This document shows positions 9,435 through 18,049 of a DNA stretch of 64,000 nt, piece by piece. The stretch's first letter is position 1, and every line of letters starts with the position of its first letter. The stretch spans positions 427,620 to 491,619 of the forward strand of contig JAEYUW010000045.1 of assembly GCA_023432225.1 (NCBI GenBank), read 5' to 3'. The notes below the pieces were generated by a model that saw only the letters and a list, made by a program, of their open reading frames with translations, did no database searches and was not told where the DNA came from. The position numbers were made by a program, and so were the translations under genes. The stretch is from Verrucomicrobiota bacterium. GTDB taxonomy: Bacteria > Verrucomicrobiota > Verrucomicrobiia > Opitutales > Opitutaceae.

Positions 9435-10142
9435 TTATTTCTGCATCTCCAGCTCGATGCGGTCGGCCAGCACGCTCGCGTAGTTCTCGATCTCCGTGGT
9501 GAGCGTCTTCGATTTGTTGAGGAGAATGTTGTAGCCGACGACCGACGGAATCGCGACGACGAGGCCGGCGATGGTCGTGAGCAACGCGGCCGAAACACCG
9601 GGCGCGAGCGTCTGGATGCTCGCGGTCTGCATCACCGACACGGCGCTGAACGCCTCCATCACGCCCCACACCGTGCCGAGCAGACCCATGAACGGCGCGA
9701 CCGTGACCATCGTCGCGAGCCACACCATGTTCTCCTCGTAGCGCAGCACCTGACGCGCGAGGGCGCGGGCAATGGCGTTCTCGGCGTGTTCGAGGCGAGC
9801 ATGCAGCGAGTCATCACCCTTCTCTTTTCCGATGGCGGCAGCGCGCCAGTAGGACTCCGAAGCATCGGCAAACAGGTCCGCGTAGGGGATCGAGCGCATG
9901 TTGCGGAGCGACTCCGGCAGATCGAGCAGCTTGCGCTCCTCGCGCAGACGTTGCTCGAACTGATAGTTGCGAATGCGCAGCTTGTTCAGCTCCGAGTTTT
10001 TCCCGAGCATCACCGACCAGGCGAACACGCTGAAAATCAGCAGCACGACGGTGATGACTTGGCCGACGGGGTCGCAGCGGATGAAGACTTCGACGATGTT
10101 GGTGGTGGCGAGAAAAAGCGGTGCCGAGGCAAGGCTGAGCAT
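9435..10142 (-). CDS. exbB: ExbB/TolQ/MotA-family proton channel protein
   Basis: This 235-residue protein has three membrane helices: near residues 22-45 (GQVITVVLLIFSVFAWSVML), 135-160 (MVWLATMVTVAPFMGLLGTVWGVMEAF) and 180-205 (GVSAALLTTIAGLVVAIPSVVGYN). The TVAPFMGLLGTVWG and LLTTIAGLVVAIPSV motifs are hallmarks of the ExbB/TolQ family. The long cytoplasmic loop lies between helices 1 and 2. It is the first gene of the exbB-exbD-tonB operon and diverges from tmk across about 116 bases that should contain promoters for both. Confidence 0.92.
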   Translation of the reverse strand: MLSLASAPLFLATTNIVEVFIRCDPVGQVITVVLLIFSVFAWSVMLGKNSELNKLRIRNYQFEQRLREERKLLDLPESLRNMRSIPYADLFADASESYWRAAAIGKEKGDDSLHARLEHAENAIARALARQVLRYEENMVWLATMVTVAPFMGLLGTVWGVMEAFSAVSVMQTASIQTLAPGVSAALLTTIAGLVVAIPSVVGYNILLNKSKTLTTEIENYASVLADRIELEMQK

Positions 10143-10258
10143 GACGTCCGAGTGTTGGCCCGATTCTCCGGCGCAATCAAGGGGTTTCCTCCCGCTGGTG
10201 CGCGGAATTCTGGTTGCCCAAAATCGCCGCCACTCGTTTCGTGTTCCTCACCCTTTTT

Positions 10259-10921
10259 ATGCCTACGAAGAACAAACCGGTCGGCAAACTCATCTCCTTC
10301 GAAGGTTCCGAAGGTTCCGGCAAGTCGACGCAGATCGCCCGCCTCGCCGAGCACCTCCAAAAGCTCGGCCGTGAAGTCATCGCCACCCGCGAACCCGGCG
10401 GCACGGAGATCGGCGAACAGGTGCGGAATATTCTCATCCACAACCACCGCGGCGACGAGATGTGCCCCGAGACGGAGTTGCTGCTCTTCACCGCCGCCCG
10501 CGCCCAGCTCGTGCGCGAGGTCATCGCCCCCGCCCTGCTCCGCGGCGCCGTCGTCCTAAGCGATCGCTACCTCGACTCCTCCACCGTTTACCAAGGCGTC
10601 GCGCGTAACCTCGCGCCCGATCCGGTGAACCAGATCAACCGCTTCGCCGTCGGCAACGTCATGCCGCATCTCACCATCGTCCTCGACGTGCCGACCGAGG
10701 TGAGCCTGCAACGCATCCGCCAGCGCGCCTCCGACCTGCCCGACCGGATGGAGCGAGAGAACATCGAATTCTACAACAAGGTCCGCGAAGGTTACCTCCT
10801 CCTCGCCCGCCAGTGGCCCGAACGCGTTGTCGTCATGGACGGCACGCAATCCGCCAACGCGCTCGAAGAACAAATCTGGGGAGCAGTGCAGCTGCGCCTG
10901 CTCGACCTCCAAACGGCCTGA
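10259..10921 (+). CDS. tmk: thymidylate kinase
   Basis: This 220-residue cytoplasmic kinase converts dTMP to dTDP for DNA synthesis. The P-loop is GSEGSGKST near residues 16-24, the DRY-type motif is LSDRYLDSSTVYQG, and the lid region lies near RQRASDLPDRMERE. The start MPTKNKPVGKLISFEG places the P-loop at the usual distance; an upstream in-frame ATG would add 15 hydrophobic residues not typical of the family. It precedes holB, a common arrangement in bacteria, but a palindromic repeat occupies the gap between them. Confidence 0.93.
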   Translation: MPTKNKPVGKLISFEGSEGSGKSTQIARLAEHLQKLGREVIATREPGGTEIGEQVRNILIHNHRGDEMCPETELLLFTAARAQLVREVIAPALLRGAVVLSDRYLDSSTVYQGVARNLAPDPVNQINRFAVGNVMPHLTIVLDVPTEVSLQRIRQRASDLPDRMERENIEFYNKVREGYLLLARQWPERVVVMDGTQSANALEEQIWGAVQLRLLDLQTA

Positions 10922-10960
10922 GATGCGCGTAGCGTTTCAGGTTTCCTTTCTAAAACGAAA

Positions 10961-11020
10961 TGGAGGGCGCCGCTCCGTCGGCGCCGCGGTTTCACGGCGG
11001 CGACAGAGCGCCGCCCTCCA
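10961..11020 (+). repeat. palindromic repeat bounded by TGGAGGGC...GCCCTCCA
   Basis: This 60-base element begins tggagggcgcc and ends ggcgccgccctcca-like, so its ends are inverted repeats. Its left half contains the hairpin ggcgccg-ctccgt-cggcgcc, which recurs at 37815 and, altered, inside the helicase gene at 56100. It sits in the tmk-holB gap, 12 bases before the holB start codon, and would be in any shared mRNA. Confidence 0.85.
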
Positions 11021-11032
11021 GACAATTTAGCC

Positions 11033-12019
11033 GTGTCTTCCACGTCCCCCGCCCCTTGGCCCGAAACGCTCGCCGGCACGCCCGCCGTGTCCGTGATCGA
11101 ACGCGCCATCGAGCGCCGCCGCCTCGCCAACAGCCTCCTGCTCCACGGCGAGAACCTCGGCACGCTCGCCACCGTCGCGCACGGCATCGCCGACCGCCTG
11201 CTCAACGATCCGCGCTCACCCAGCCAGTATTTCGCGCCGAAACAGCACCCGGATTTCTTCGCACTGCGCCCCGCCGGCAAAATGCGCCAGATCGGTGCCG
11301 ACGCGACACGCGACCTCATCAACCGCATCCAGGTCTCGCCGCAAGTCTCGCATCGCAAAGTCGCCGTCGTCTACGAGGCCGACCGGATGAACGTCGCCGC
11401 GGCCAACATCTTCCTCAAAACCCTCGAGGAGCCGCCCGCGAGCACCGCGATCCTGCTCCTCACGACGCGTCCCTACTCTCTCCTGCCCACGATCCGCAGC
11501 CGCTGCCTGCTTTTTCGCTTCACGGATTCCGGCGCGGAAGCGCTCACCGGTTGCGAGCCCGACCTGATTGAAAAGTGGAGAGAAACGCGCGCCGACTACG
11601 CGACTTGGCTTGGCAAACTCGCGGACGGAGCCGCCGATAAGCGCGCCGTCGCCGATCAGGTGCTCTCCGTTTACGGCCTCGTCACGCGCTTCAATGCTGT
11701 GCTCGCCGCCGCCACCGAGCAGGCGTGGAAGCAGCAAAAGGAAAAACTTCCGGACGATCTCGACGACGACGAGGTCGACGCGATCCAGACCGGCATCACG
11801 AACGGCATCCGACTGAAACTCTTCGCCGAACTCGAACACGCCACGCGCGACTTCGCGCAAGCGCGTCTCGCCGCCGGCGACGAAGCCGTGCGCCGCTCCA
11901 CCGTCGCCGCCATCGCCCAGCTCGAGCACGACGTCGGCCTCCTGCGCTTGAACCTGAACGAAGCGGCCGCGCTGGAAAACTTCCTGCTCAGCTCGCTGCG
12001 GATTTGGAGCCGGCGCTAA
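11033..12019 (+). CDS. holB: DNA polymerase III delta' subunit
   Basis: This 328-residue protein has the clamp-loader AAA+ fold, with ANIFLKTLEEPPASTAILLLTT, RPYSLLPTIRSRC (the SRC sensor region) and HRKVAVVYEADRMN in order. No intact Walker A is seen and the zinc-binding cysteines of DnaX are absent, as expected for delta' rather than tau/gamma. The start is GTG at 11033; no better upstream start exists because the palindromic repeat ends 12 bases before it. It would act with tau and delta to load the beta clamp. It follows tmk. Confidence 0.88.
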   Translation: MSSTSPAPWPETLAGTPAVSVIERAIERRRLANSLLLHGENLGTLATVAHGIADRLLNDPRSPSQYFAPKQHPDFFALRPAGKMRQIGADATRDLINRIQVSPQVSHRKVAVVYEADRMNVAAANIFLKTLEEPPASTAILLLTTRPYSLLPTIRSRCLLFRFTDSGAEALTGCEPDLIEKWRETRADYATWLGKLADGAADKRAVADQVLSVYGLVTRFNAVLAAATEQAWKQQKEKLPDDLDDDEVDAIQTGITNGIRLKLFAELEHATRDFAQARLAAGDEAVRRSTVAAIAQLEHDVGLLRLNLNEAAALENFLLSSLRIWSRR

Positions 12020-12037
12020 GCCGACAGTCGCAGCGAT

Positions 12038-12114
12038 GTAGGTGGCGCGCTTGCCGCGCCACTGCCGCGGGGCCGGCCAAACGCTCGCGAGTTGCGCGCA
12101 AGCGCGCAACCTAC
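12038..12114 (+). repeat. GTAG...CTAC palindromic repeat with two long hairpins
   Basis: The element starts gtaggtggcgcg and ends cgcgcaacctac. It contains two perfect hairpins, gtggcgcg-cttgc-cgcgccac and gttgcgcg-caag-cgcgcaac. It lies 18 bases after the holB stop codon. Confidence 0.8.
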
Positions 12115-12217
12115 CAATCCGTGTGCCTCGATTCACGACCTGCTCCCCGCTCTACTCCTTGACAGGAATTCGCCTTGTGTCGGCGAGGCGCCGGCTGTCT
12201 GTGGTTCCTTCCGCGGG

Positions 12218-13609
12218 ATGAACTCATCGCAAACCAAAGCCGCACCGACTCTGTTGCAGATCGCCTGGCCGATCTTCATCGAGCAGTCGCTGCGCATCCT
12301 CATCGGCGTCGTCGACACCTTCATGGTCGCCCACGTCTCCGACGGCGCCGTCGCGGCGCTCGGCGTAGCCAACCAGTTCGTGGTGCTCTCGCTGATTTGC
12401 TTCAACTTCATCGGCATCGGCGCGAGCGTCGTCATCACGCACCACGTCGGGGCCGGCGACGCGAAGGGCGCGGAGAAGATCGTCACGACCGCCATCGCGG
12501 TAAACACCTGGATCGGCCTCGTCCTGAGCGTCGTCGCCTTCACGTGTGCGACGCCGATGCTGCGCCTGATGCAGTTGCCCGAGGAATTGATGGTGCATGC
12601 GCGACCGTTCCTCACGCTGATGGGTGGCACGTTGTTTATGGAGTCGATGAACATGTCGATCGGCGCCGCGCTGCGCGCGCACGGCCACACGCGCGATGCC
12701 ATGGTCGTCACCACGCTCCAAAATATCATCAATATCGCCGGCAGCTGTGTGCTGCTCTTCGGCCTCTTTGGCGCGCCGAAGATGGGTGTCACCGGTGTCG
12801 CGCTCGCGTCGGTGTTCAGCCGCGTGGTGGCGAGCATCATTCTCTGGGTGCTGCTCGATCGCCGGCTGCACCTGATGATTCGGGCCAAGGATTTCTTCGA
12901 TTTCAACCTCGCGCGCATTCGACGCATTTTGCACATCGGCCTGCCCGCCGCCGGCGAGCACATGAGTTACTGGGTGTCGCTGATGGTGATCACGAGCTTC
13001 GTCGCGCGCATGGGCGCGGAGAGCCTCGCGGTGATGACCTACACCCGACAGGTGCAATTGCTCGTCATTCTCTTCTCCATCGCGCTCGGTCTCGGCACCG
13101 AGCTGCTGATCGGTCGCCTGGTCGGCGCGGGCAACTTCGAGGGCGCCTACCGCGAGGTGATGAAGAGCGTGCGCATCGGTTTCGCGATTTCCACGAGCGC
13201 CATCGTGGTCGTGGCGCTTTTCGGCAAATCTCTGCTCGGGCAGTTTTCGCACGATCCAGTGGTCATCGCGGGCGGCGCGCTCCTCTTGTTGATCTCGATT
13301 CCCTACGAGCCGGGTCGCGTCCTGAATATCGTCATCATCAACGCGCTTCGCGCGACGGGCGACGCCCGCTTTCCCATCTCGATCGCGATGGTCTCGCAAT
13401 GGTGCTTCAGCGTGCCGCTCTGCTGGCTCTTCGGTTTGAAGTTCGGCTGGGGCCTCATCGGCGTGTGGATTGCCATGGCGATCGAAGAATGGGCGCGCGG
13501 GCTCATGATGCTCCGTCGCTGGACCAAGCGCTCGTGGCTCCCCTTCGCGCAGCGCAGCCGCGACGCGGTCGCGAGCGGTGGCAAGTTGCCGATGGTTTCG
13601 GAGACGTGA
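12218..13609 (+). CDS. MATE-family multidrug/metabolite exporter
   Basis: A 463-residue inner-membrane antiporter with about twelve hydrophobic helices in two similar halves. The opening APTLLQIAWPIFIEQSLRIL and the loop VDTFMVAHVSDGAVAALG match the MATE N-lobe, and MNMSIGAALRAHGHTRDAM is the usual loop after helix 4. MATE proteins export cationic compounds using Na+ or H+; the substrate is not predictable. The start MNSSQTKAAPTLL is preferred because the 42 codons upstream are not hydrophobic or conserved in type. The TGA stop is immediately followed by a GTAGGG palindromic repeat. Confidence 0.9.
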   Translation: MNSSQTKAAPTLLQIAWPIFIEQSLRILIGVVDTFMVAHVSDGAVAALGVANQFVVLSLICFNFIGIGASVVITHHVGAGDAKGAEKIVTTAIAVNTWIGLVLSVVAFTCATPMLRLMQLPEELMVHARPFLTLMGGTLFMESMNMSIGAALRAHGHTRDAMVVTTLQNIINIAGSCVLLFGLFGAPKMGVTGVALASVFSRVVASIILWVLLDRRLHLMIRAKDFFDFNLARIRRILHIGLPAAGEHMSYWVSLMVITSFVARMGAESLAVMTYTRQVQLLVILFSIALGLGTELLIGRLVGAGNFEGAYREVMKSVRIGFAISTSAIVVVALFGKSLLGQFSHDPVVIAGGALLLLISIPYEPGRVLNIVIINALRATGDARFPISIAMVSQWCFSVPLCWLFGLKFGWGLIGVWIAMAIEEWARGLMMLRRWTKRSWLPFAQRSRDAVASGGKLPMVSET

Positions 13610-13723
13610 GTAGGGCCGGTCTTCGACCGGCCCAAGCGGCCCGAGGCCTTTGGCCGCGCGAATTCCCTCTCTGCCCTGTATTGCTGCTCCGCGCTATCGG
13701 GGCCGGTCAGAGACCGGCCCTAC
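13610..13723. repeat. GTAGGGCCGG-type palindromic repeat between convergent genes
   Basis: The element starts gtagggccggtc and ends gaccggccctac. Each end is itself a hairpin: gggccggtc-ttc-gaccggccc on the left and ggccggtc-aga-gaccggcc on the right. It directly follows the MATE stop codon, and its last bases supply the TAG stop of the convergent esterase. It probably also ends transcription from both sides. Confidence 0.88.
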
Positions 13724-14493
13724 CCTTCCAGCACCACGCGCACGAACGCCTCGCGCGCATCCATGTGCGGGTTGTGCCCGGCGCCGTCGATCGTCGTAAA
13801 CCGCGCCGTCGGAAAATGCCGCCGGATCACGTCGTGATCGCTCTCCTGCACGTAACGTGAGCGATCACCGAGGACGAACTGCACCGGCCCTTCGTAACGG
13901 TCCTCGGGTGCGAGCGCGTCTTTTTCGAGCCGCGGCAGCGCCGTCGTGAGCACCGGGAGATTGATCGTCCACGCCCAGCGCCCCGCATCGTCGCGGCCGA
14001 GATTGGTCGTGAGAAATTTTCGCATCCCGAGGTCCGGCACGCGCGCCTCGAAGCGCATCTCCGCTTCCTGCCGCGACTGCAGATTGGCGAGGTTGAGCTC
14101 GTTCATCGCCAGAAATTCCGCGCGATGTCCTTGCCAGCTGTAGTCGCGCGGGGCGACGTCGACCACCACCAGTCGCTCGACGCGCTCCGGATGCCGGCAC
14201 GCGAGCAGCATGGCGATTTTTCCACCCATGCTGTGACCAACCAGCGTGGCTTTCGGCAGCGCGTGCACATCCATCCATGCGACGAGATCGGCGGCCATGG
14301 CCTCGTAGGTCATTTCGTCCGCGTGCGGCGAGCGTCCGTGGTTGCGCGCGTCGAGCGCGAGCACGTGGAAATGCGCCGCAAAATCGCGTCCGGTCGTCTG
14401 CCAGTTGCGCGAGGAGCCGAGCAGGCCGTGGAGGACGAGCATCGGCGGTTTGCCGGCGCCGCCCAAATCGACGTGATGAAGCGGAACGATCAC
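13720..14493 (-). CDS. alpha/beta hydrolase, YbfF-like esterase
   Basis: This 257-residue cytoplasmic hydrolase has the oxyanion segment VLHGLLGSSRNWQ, the nucleophile elbow VGHSMGGKIAM, and the catalytic histidine region GAGHNPHMD near the end; the acid is probably in LGDRSRYV. The early ALDARNHGRSPHAD motif is characteristic of the YbfF/ABHD11 esterase group, which cleaves short acyl esters or thioesters. The natural substrate is unknown. The TAG stop codon is formed by the CTAC end of the palindromic repeat next to it, so the original 3' end may have been changed. Confidence 0.88.
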   Translation of the reverse strand: MIVPLHHVDLGGAGKPPMLVLHGLLGSSRNWQTTGRDFAAHFHVLALDARNHGRSPHADEMTYEAMAADLVAWMDVHALPKATLVGHSMGGKIAMLLACRHPERVERLVVVDVAPRDYSWQGHRAEFLAMNELNLANLQSRQEAEMRFEARVPDLGMRKFLTTNLGRDDAGRWAWTINLPVLTTALPRLEKDALAPEDRYEGPVQFVLGDRSRYVQESDHDVIRRHFPTARFTTIDGAGHNPHMDAREAFVRVVLEG

Positions 14494-14581
14494 GCGCGAA
14501 GGTGTGTGGGGCCGGCGGCGGGTTGCGAGTAGAATTTGGTAGCCAGACCACTCGCTCCCCTCTACTCGCTACCCGCTACTC

Positions 14582-17152
14582 ATGGCAGAAAAACTCACCC
14601 CGATGATGCAGCAGTATTTCGAGGTCAAACGCGGCCTCCCGGCGAATACGCTGCTGCTCTTCCGCCTCGGCGATTTCTACGAGATGTTCTTCGAGGACGC
14701 CGAGGTCGCCTCGCGCCTCCTCGGCATCACGCTGACGAAGCGCCAGGATTACCCGATGGCGGGCATCCCTTTTCACGCCGCCGACAACTACGTCACCAAG
14801 CTCCTCGCCGCCGGCAAGAAGGTCGCCATCTGCGACCAAGCCGAGCCCGCCAAGGCCGGCAAACTCGTCAAGCGCCAGCTCACGCGCATCCTCTCGCCCG
14901 GCACCACCCTCGCCGCCAACCAGCTCGACGCCGCAAAGAACCACTACCTTTGCGCGCTCGAGCTGAACAAACACGGCCTGCACGCCGCGTGGCTCGATGT
15001 CTCGACCGGCGAGTTCCGCATCGCGACCGACGCGCGCGCTGAAAATCTCCTGCCCGTCCTCACCGCGCTCGATCCCGCCGAGCTCGTCCTGATCGAAGGC
15101 GATCTCGAGAAATGGAAGGCCGCGCCGCACGACGACCACGTCACGCACAACCTTCAGCATTTCTGCGCCGAGCGCCTGATCACCGAGTTGCCCGGCTATC
15201 ACTTCGAAGTCGCGAGCGGTGCGAAGACCGTGATGGACGCACTCGGCGTGCTGAACCTCCAGGGCTTCGGTCTCGCCAACAACCACGCCGCCCTCGGTGC
15301 CGCCGGCGCCGTCGTCTACTACGCGACGGAAAATCTCTGCGCCAAGCCAGAGAACCTGCGCTCGCTCCAGGAATACCGCAGCGCGCAAACGCTGCTCCTC
15401 GACCCGGCGACGCTGCGCAATCTCGAGATCTTCCAATCCATCCGCGGCACACGTGACGCCTCCCTGCTCGGCGCGATCGACCGCACGACAACCGCCTCCG
15501 GCGCGCGCCTGCTCGAGCGTTGGCTCGCCGCGCCCGGCCTCGACGTCGCCGAGATCCGCCGCCGCCAGACCGCCGTCGGCGAGTTCGTCGCGCAGCCCAG
15601 CGATCTCGCGAGCATCCGCGAACTGCTCAACAAGGTCCGCGACATCCCGCGCATCCTCGGCCGCCTCCAAAACCGTCTCCGCAATCCGCGCGAGCTCGGC
15701 GGCGTGCGCGACACGCTCGCACAGATTCCCGCGATCATCGCCTGCCTCGATCTGCTCGACTCGCATCTTGTCGGCAGCCACGGCGGCGAGATTTCGAAGA
15801 TTCGCGCGCGCCTCACGGACTTGCCTGCGCTCCGCGAATTGCTCGCCCAAGCGCTCGCCGACGAACTCCCGAACGACCTCGCCGACGGCAATTACATCCG
15901 CGCCGGCTACGACGCCGAACTGGACCGCCTCCGCAGTCTCACGACCGACAACAAGGGCTGGCTCGCCGAACTCGAACGCCGCGAGCAGGAGCGCACCGGC
16001 ATCAAGAGCCTCAAGGTCCGCTTCACGTCCGTCTTCGGTTACTACATCGAAGTCACCAAGGCCAACGTTCACCTCGTGCCCGCCGACTACGTGCGCAAGC
16101 AGACGACGGTGAACGGCGAACGCTATGTCACCGAAGACCTGAAGCTGAAGGAAAAGGAAATTTTCTCCGCCGAGGAAAAATCGCTCGCGCGCGAACAGGA
16201 ACTCTTCGCCTACCTCGTCGGCGCCGTGCTCGCCGAATCCACCGCCCTCACGCGCACGGCCGAAGCGTTGGCTGAACTCGACGTGCTCGGCGGCTGGGCG
16301 ACGCTGGCGCGCGAGTGGGATTACTGCCGCCCGGAACTCGACGAAGGCGACTCGCTCACAATCACCGACGGCCGCCACCCGGTCGTCGAGCAGATGATGA
16401 AACAAGAGCGTCTCGGGCTCGCTGGCAGCTACACGTTCGTGCCGAACGACAGCGCGCTTTCCGCCACCGACGCGCAGATCATCCTCATCACCGGCCCGAA
16501 CATGGCCGGTAAATCGACCTACATCCGCCAAGTCGCGCTCATCACGCTCATGGCGCAGATCGGCTGCTGGACGCCCGCGAAGGCCTGCCGCATCGGACTC
16601 GTCGATCGCATTTTCTCGCGCGTCGGCGCGAGCGACGACCTCGCGCGCGGCAACTCGACGTTCATGGTCGAGATGAACGAGACGGCGAACATCCTCAACA
16701 ACGCCACCGACCGTTCGCTCATCATCCTCGACGAAATCGGTCGCGGCACGTCGACCTACGACGGCCTCTCGATCGCGTGGGCGGTCGTCGAGCACCTGCA
16801 CCGCGCTGCCGATCGCGGCCCGCGCACGCTGTTCGCCACGCATTACCAGGAGCTGACGCAGCTCGAGAAACACCTCCCGCGTCTGCGCAATTACTCCGTG
16901 GCGGTGAAGGAGTGGAACGACGACATCGTGTTCGTCCGCCGCGTCGTCGAAGGCGCCGCCGACCGCAGCTACGGCATCCAGGTCGCGCGCCTCGCCGGCC
17001 TGCCGCTGACCGTGATCGATCGCGCGAAGACGATTCTCACCCAGCTCGAATCCGACGAAGTTACCGTGACGCTCCCCGCCGCTCCGCAGGCGAAGCCGAA
17101 GAAGAAAATCACCGTGACACCGAGCGACGACTCGCAATTGAGCCTGCTCTGA
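14582..17152 (+). CDS. mutS: DNA mismatch repair protein MutS
   Basis: This full-length 856-residue MutS recognises mismatches. The N-terminal mismatch-binding motif is GDFYEMFFEDA (about 31-41), which has the Phe-x-Glu wedge. Connector, lever and clamp domains follow, and the C-terminal ATPase has Walker A TGPNMAGKST, Walker B with LIILDEIGRGTSTYDGLSIAW, and FATHYQELTQLEKH. The tail ends in DSQLSLL, which resembles the tail that contacts the beta clamp or tetramerises. The start MAEKLTPMMQQYFEVK is canonical. No mutL is adjacent. The gene stands alone. Confidence 0.97.
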   Translation: MAEKLTPMMQQYFEVKRGLPANTLLLFRLGDFYEMFFEDAEVASRLLGITLTKRQDYPMAGIPFHAADNYVTKLLAAGKKVAICDQAEPAKAGKLVKRQLTRILSPGTTLAANQLDAAKNHYLCALELNKHGLHAAWLDVSTGEFRIATDARAENLLPVLTALDPAELVLIEGDLEKWKAAPHDDHVTHNLQHFCAERLITELPGYHFEVASGAKTVMDALGVLNLQGFGLANNHAALGAAGAVVYYATENLCAKPENLRSLQEYRSAQTLLLDPATLRNLEIFQSIRGTRDASLLGAIDRTTTASGARLLERWLAAPGLDVAEIRRRQTAVGEFVAQPSDLASIRELLNKVRDIPRILGRLQNRLRNPRELGGVRDTLAQIPAIIACLDLLDSHLVGSHGGEISKIRARLTDLPALRELLAQALADELPNDLADGNYIRAGYDAELDRLRSLTTDNKGWLAELERREQERTGIKSLKVRFTSVFGYYIEVTKANVHLVPADYVRKQTTVNGERYVTEDLKLKEKEIFSAEEKSLAREQELFAYLVGAVLAESTALTRTAEALAELDVLGGWATLAREWDYCRPELDEGDSLTITDGRHPVVEQMMKQERLGLAGSYTFVPNDSALSATDAQIILITGPNMAGKSTYIRQVALITLMAQIGCWTPAKACRIGLVDRIFSRVGASDDLARGNSTFMVEMNETANILNNATDRSLIILDEIGRGTSTYDGLSIAWAVVEHLHRAADRGPRTLFATHYQELTQLEKHLPRLRNYSVAVKEWNDDIVFVRRVVEGAADRSYGIQVARLAGLPLTVIDRAKTILTQLESDEVTVTLPAAPQAKPKKKITVTPSDDSQLSLL

Positions 17153-17270
17153 TCGCCGAGGGGCTTTCGGGGCGCGCAGTGAGTAGCGTCGGCGCGTGCA
17201 TTCCGGCGGAGGCCGGCGGGATGGCGCTCAACGGCCGATGCACGCGGACCAAACCAGCGCCCAGCACCGT

Positions 17271-18047
17271 CTACTTCGTCGGCGAAAGTTTCTTCGCCAG
17301 GTGGTCGATCGCGGCACTGGGGGCGAGAACCTTCCAGCCAACGGGCGTCCGCCGAACCGTCAGTTTCTCTTCGCCACCGCGGTTGGCCAGGCGGATCCGC
17401 ACGACGGTTTCGTCGGCGTCCACCGTCGTTTCACCAACAATCTGAAGCGCGGACAATTCCGTGAAGAGACCGCTGAACCAAAGCTGGCCGAGCTTCTGCG
17501 GCGTCCATTGCGCGCGATCCTCCGGCGATAGTTCAGCGATCAGCACCTCGGCTTTGGCCCTGGTGGCCGAATTGAGCGTGGTGACGTTGGCGAGCGCCGC
17601 CTCGTCGCCTTGAAGCGATGCCCAGACCAGCGTTTCGAACGCGTCGGCAGGCGTCGCTTGCCCGCGGTTCTGGAAATGCTCCAGCCGCGTCAAGCCGGAG
17701 CGCGGGTCCCGATTGGTCTCGATCTCGGCCGCATCGCGTGACGTCACGGCCATCCGCGCGGCGTGTTGTTGAGCCGCGGTTTGTTCCTGCCGCGCGACGG
17801 CGGCGCGCAACTCTTCGATCTGCCGCCGCACCTGCGAGCGGGAGGAATCACTGCCGCTATGCGGCGCGGCGAGCAATTGCTCGAGGCGGGCATTCTCCTC
17901 GTGCAGCCGTGCCACTTGGGCGATCCGCGCGGCGTCCGCCGCCACACGGCGGTGCAGCCGTCGGTTTTCGAGGTGTAGCAAGGTCAGGCCGGCGGCGGCG
18001 AGGAGCGCTGCGAATGCGGCCAGAGTGAGCTGGAAAGACTTGGTCAT
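17271..18047 (-). CDS. membrane-anchored protein sharing the extracytoplasmic domain of the adjacent sigma factor
   Basis: This 258-residue protein has one N-terminal membrane helix (about 7-26, LTLAAFAALLAAAGLTLLHL), a coiled-coil-like section (about 27-100, rich in Arg, Ala, Glu and Gln) and a C-terminal globular domain. The domain opens with NRGQATPADAFETLVWASLQ, closely matching NLGRATPAAAFETFAWAIT in the adjacent sigma-factor protein, followed by GD. The start is two bases after the sigma-factor stop (TGACGATG), so the genes are translationally close. I infer a regulatory or structural partner of the sigma factor; no enzymatic motif is visible. The start at 18047 is chosen because upstream codons lie in the sigma gene in another frame. 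Confidence 0.7.
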   Translation of the reverse strand: MTKSFQLTLAAFAALLAAAGLTLLHLENRRLHRRVAADAARIAQVARLHEENARLEQLLAAPHSGSDSSRSQVRRQIEELRAAVARQEQTAAQQHAARMAVTSRDAAEIETNRDPRSGLTRLEHFQNRGQATPADAFETLVWASLQGDEAALANVTTLNSATRAKAEVLIAELSPEDRAQWTPQKLGQLWFSGLFTELSALQIVGETTVDADETVVRIRLANRGGEEKLTVRRTPVGWKVLAPSAAIDHLAKKLSPTK

Positions 18048-18049
18048 CG

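Noticed and set aside
14576..17137. 853-codon open frame antisense to mutS
   Set aside because: It is a compositional shadow of the GC-rich mutS gene, with Glu/Arg/Ala-rich non-conserved sequence. Similar shadows occur opposite tex, icd, hemL and others.
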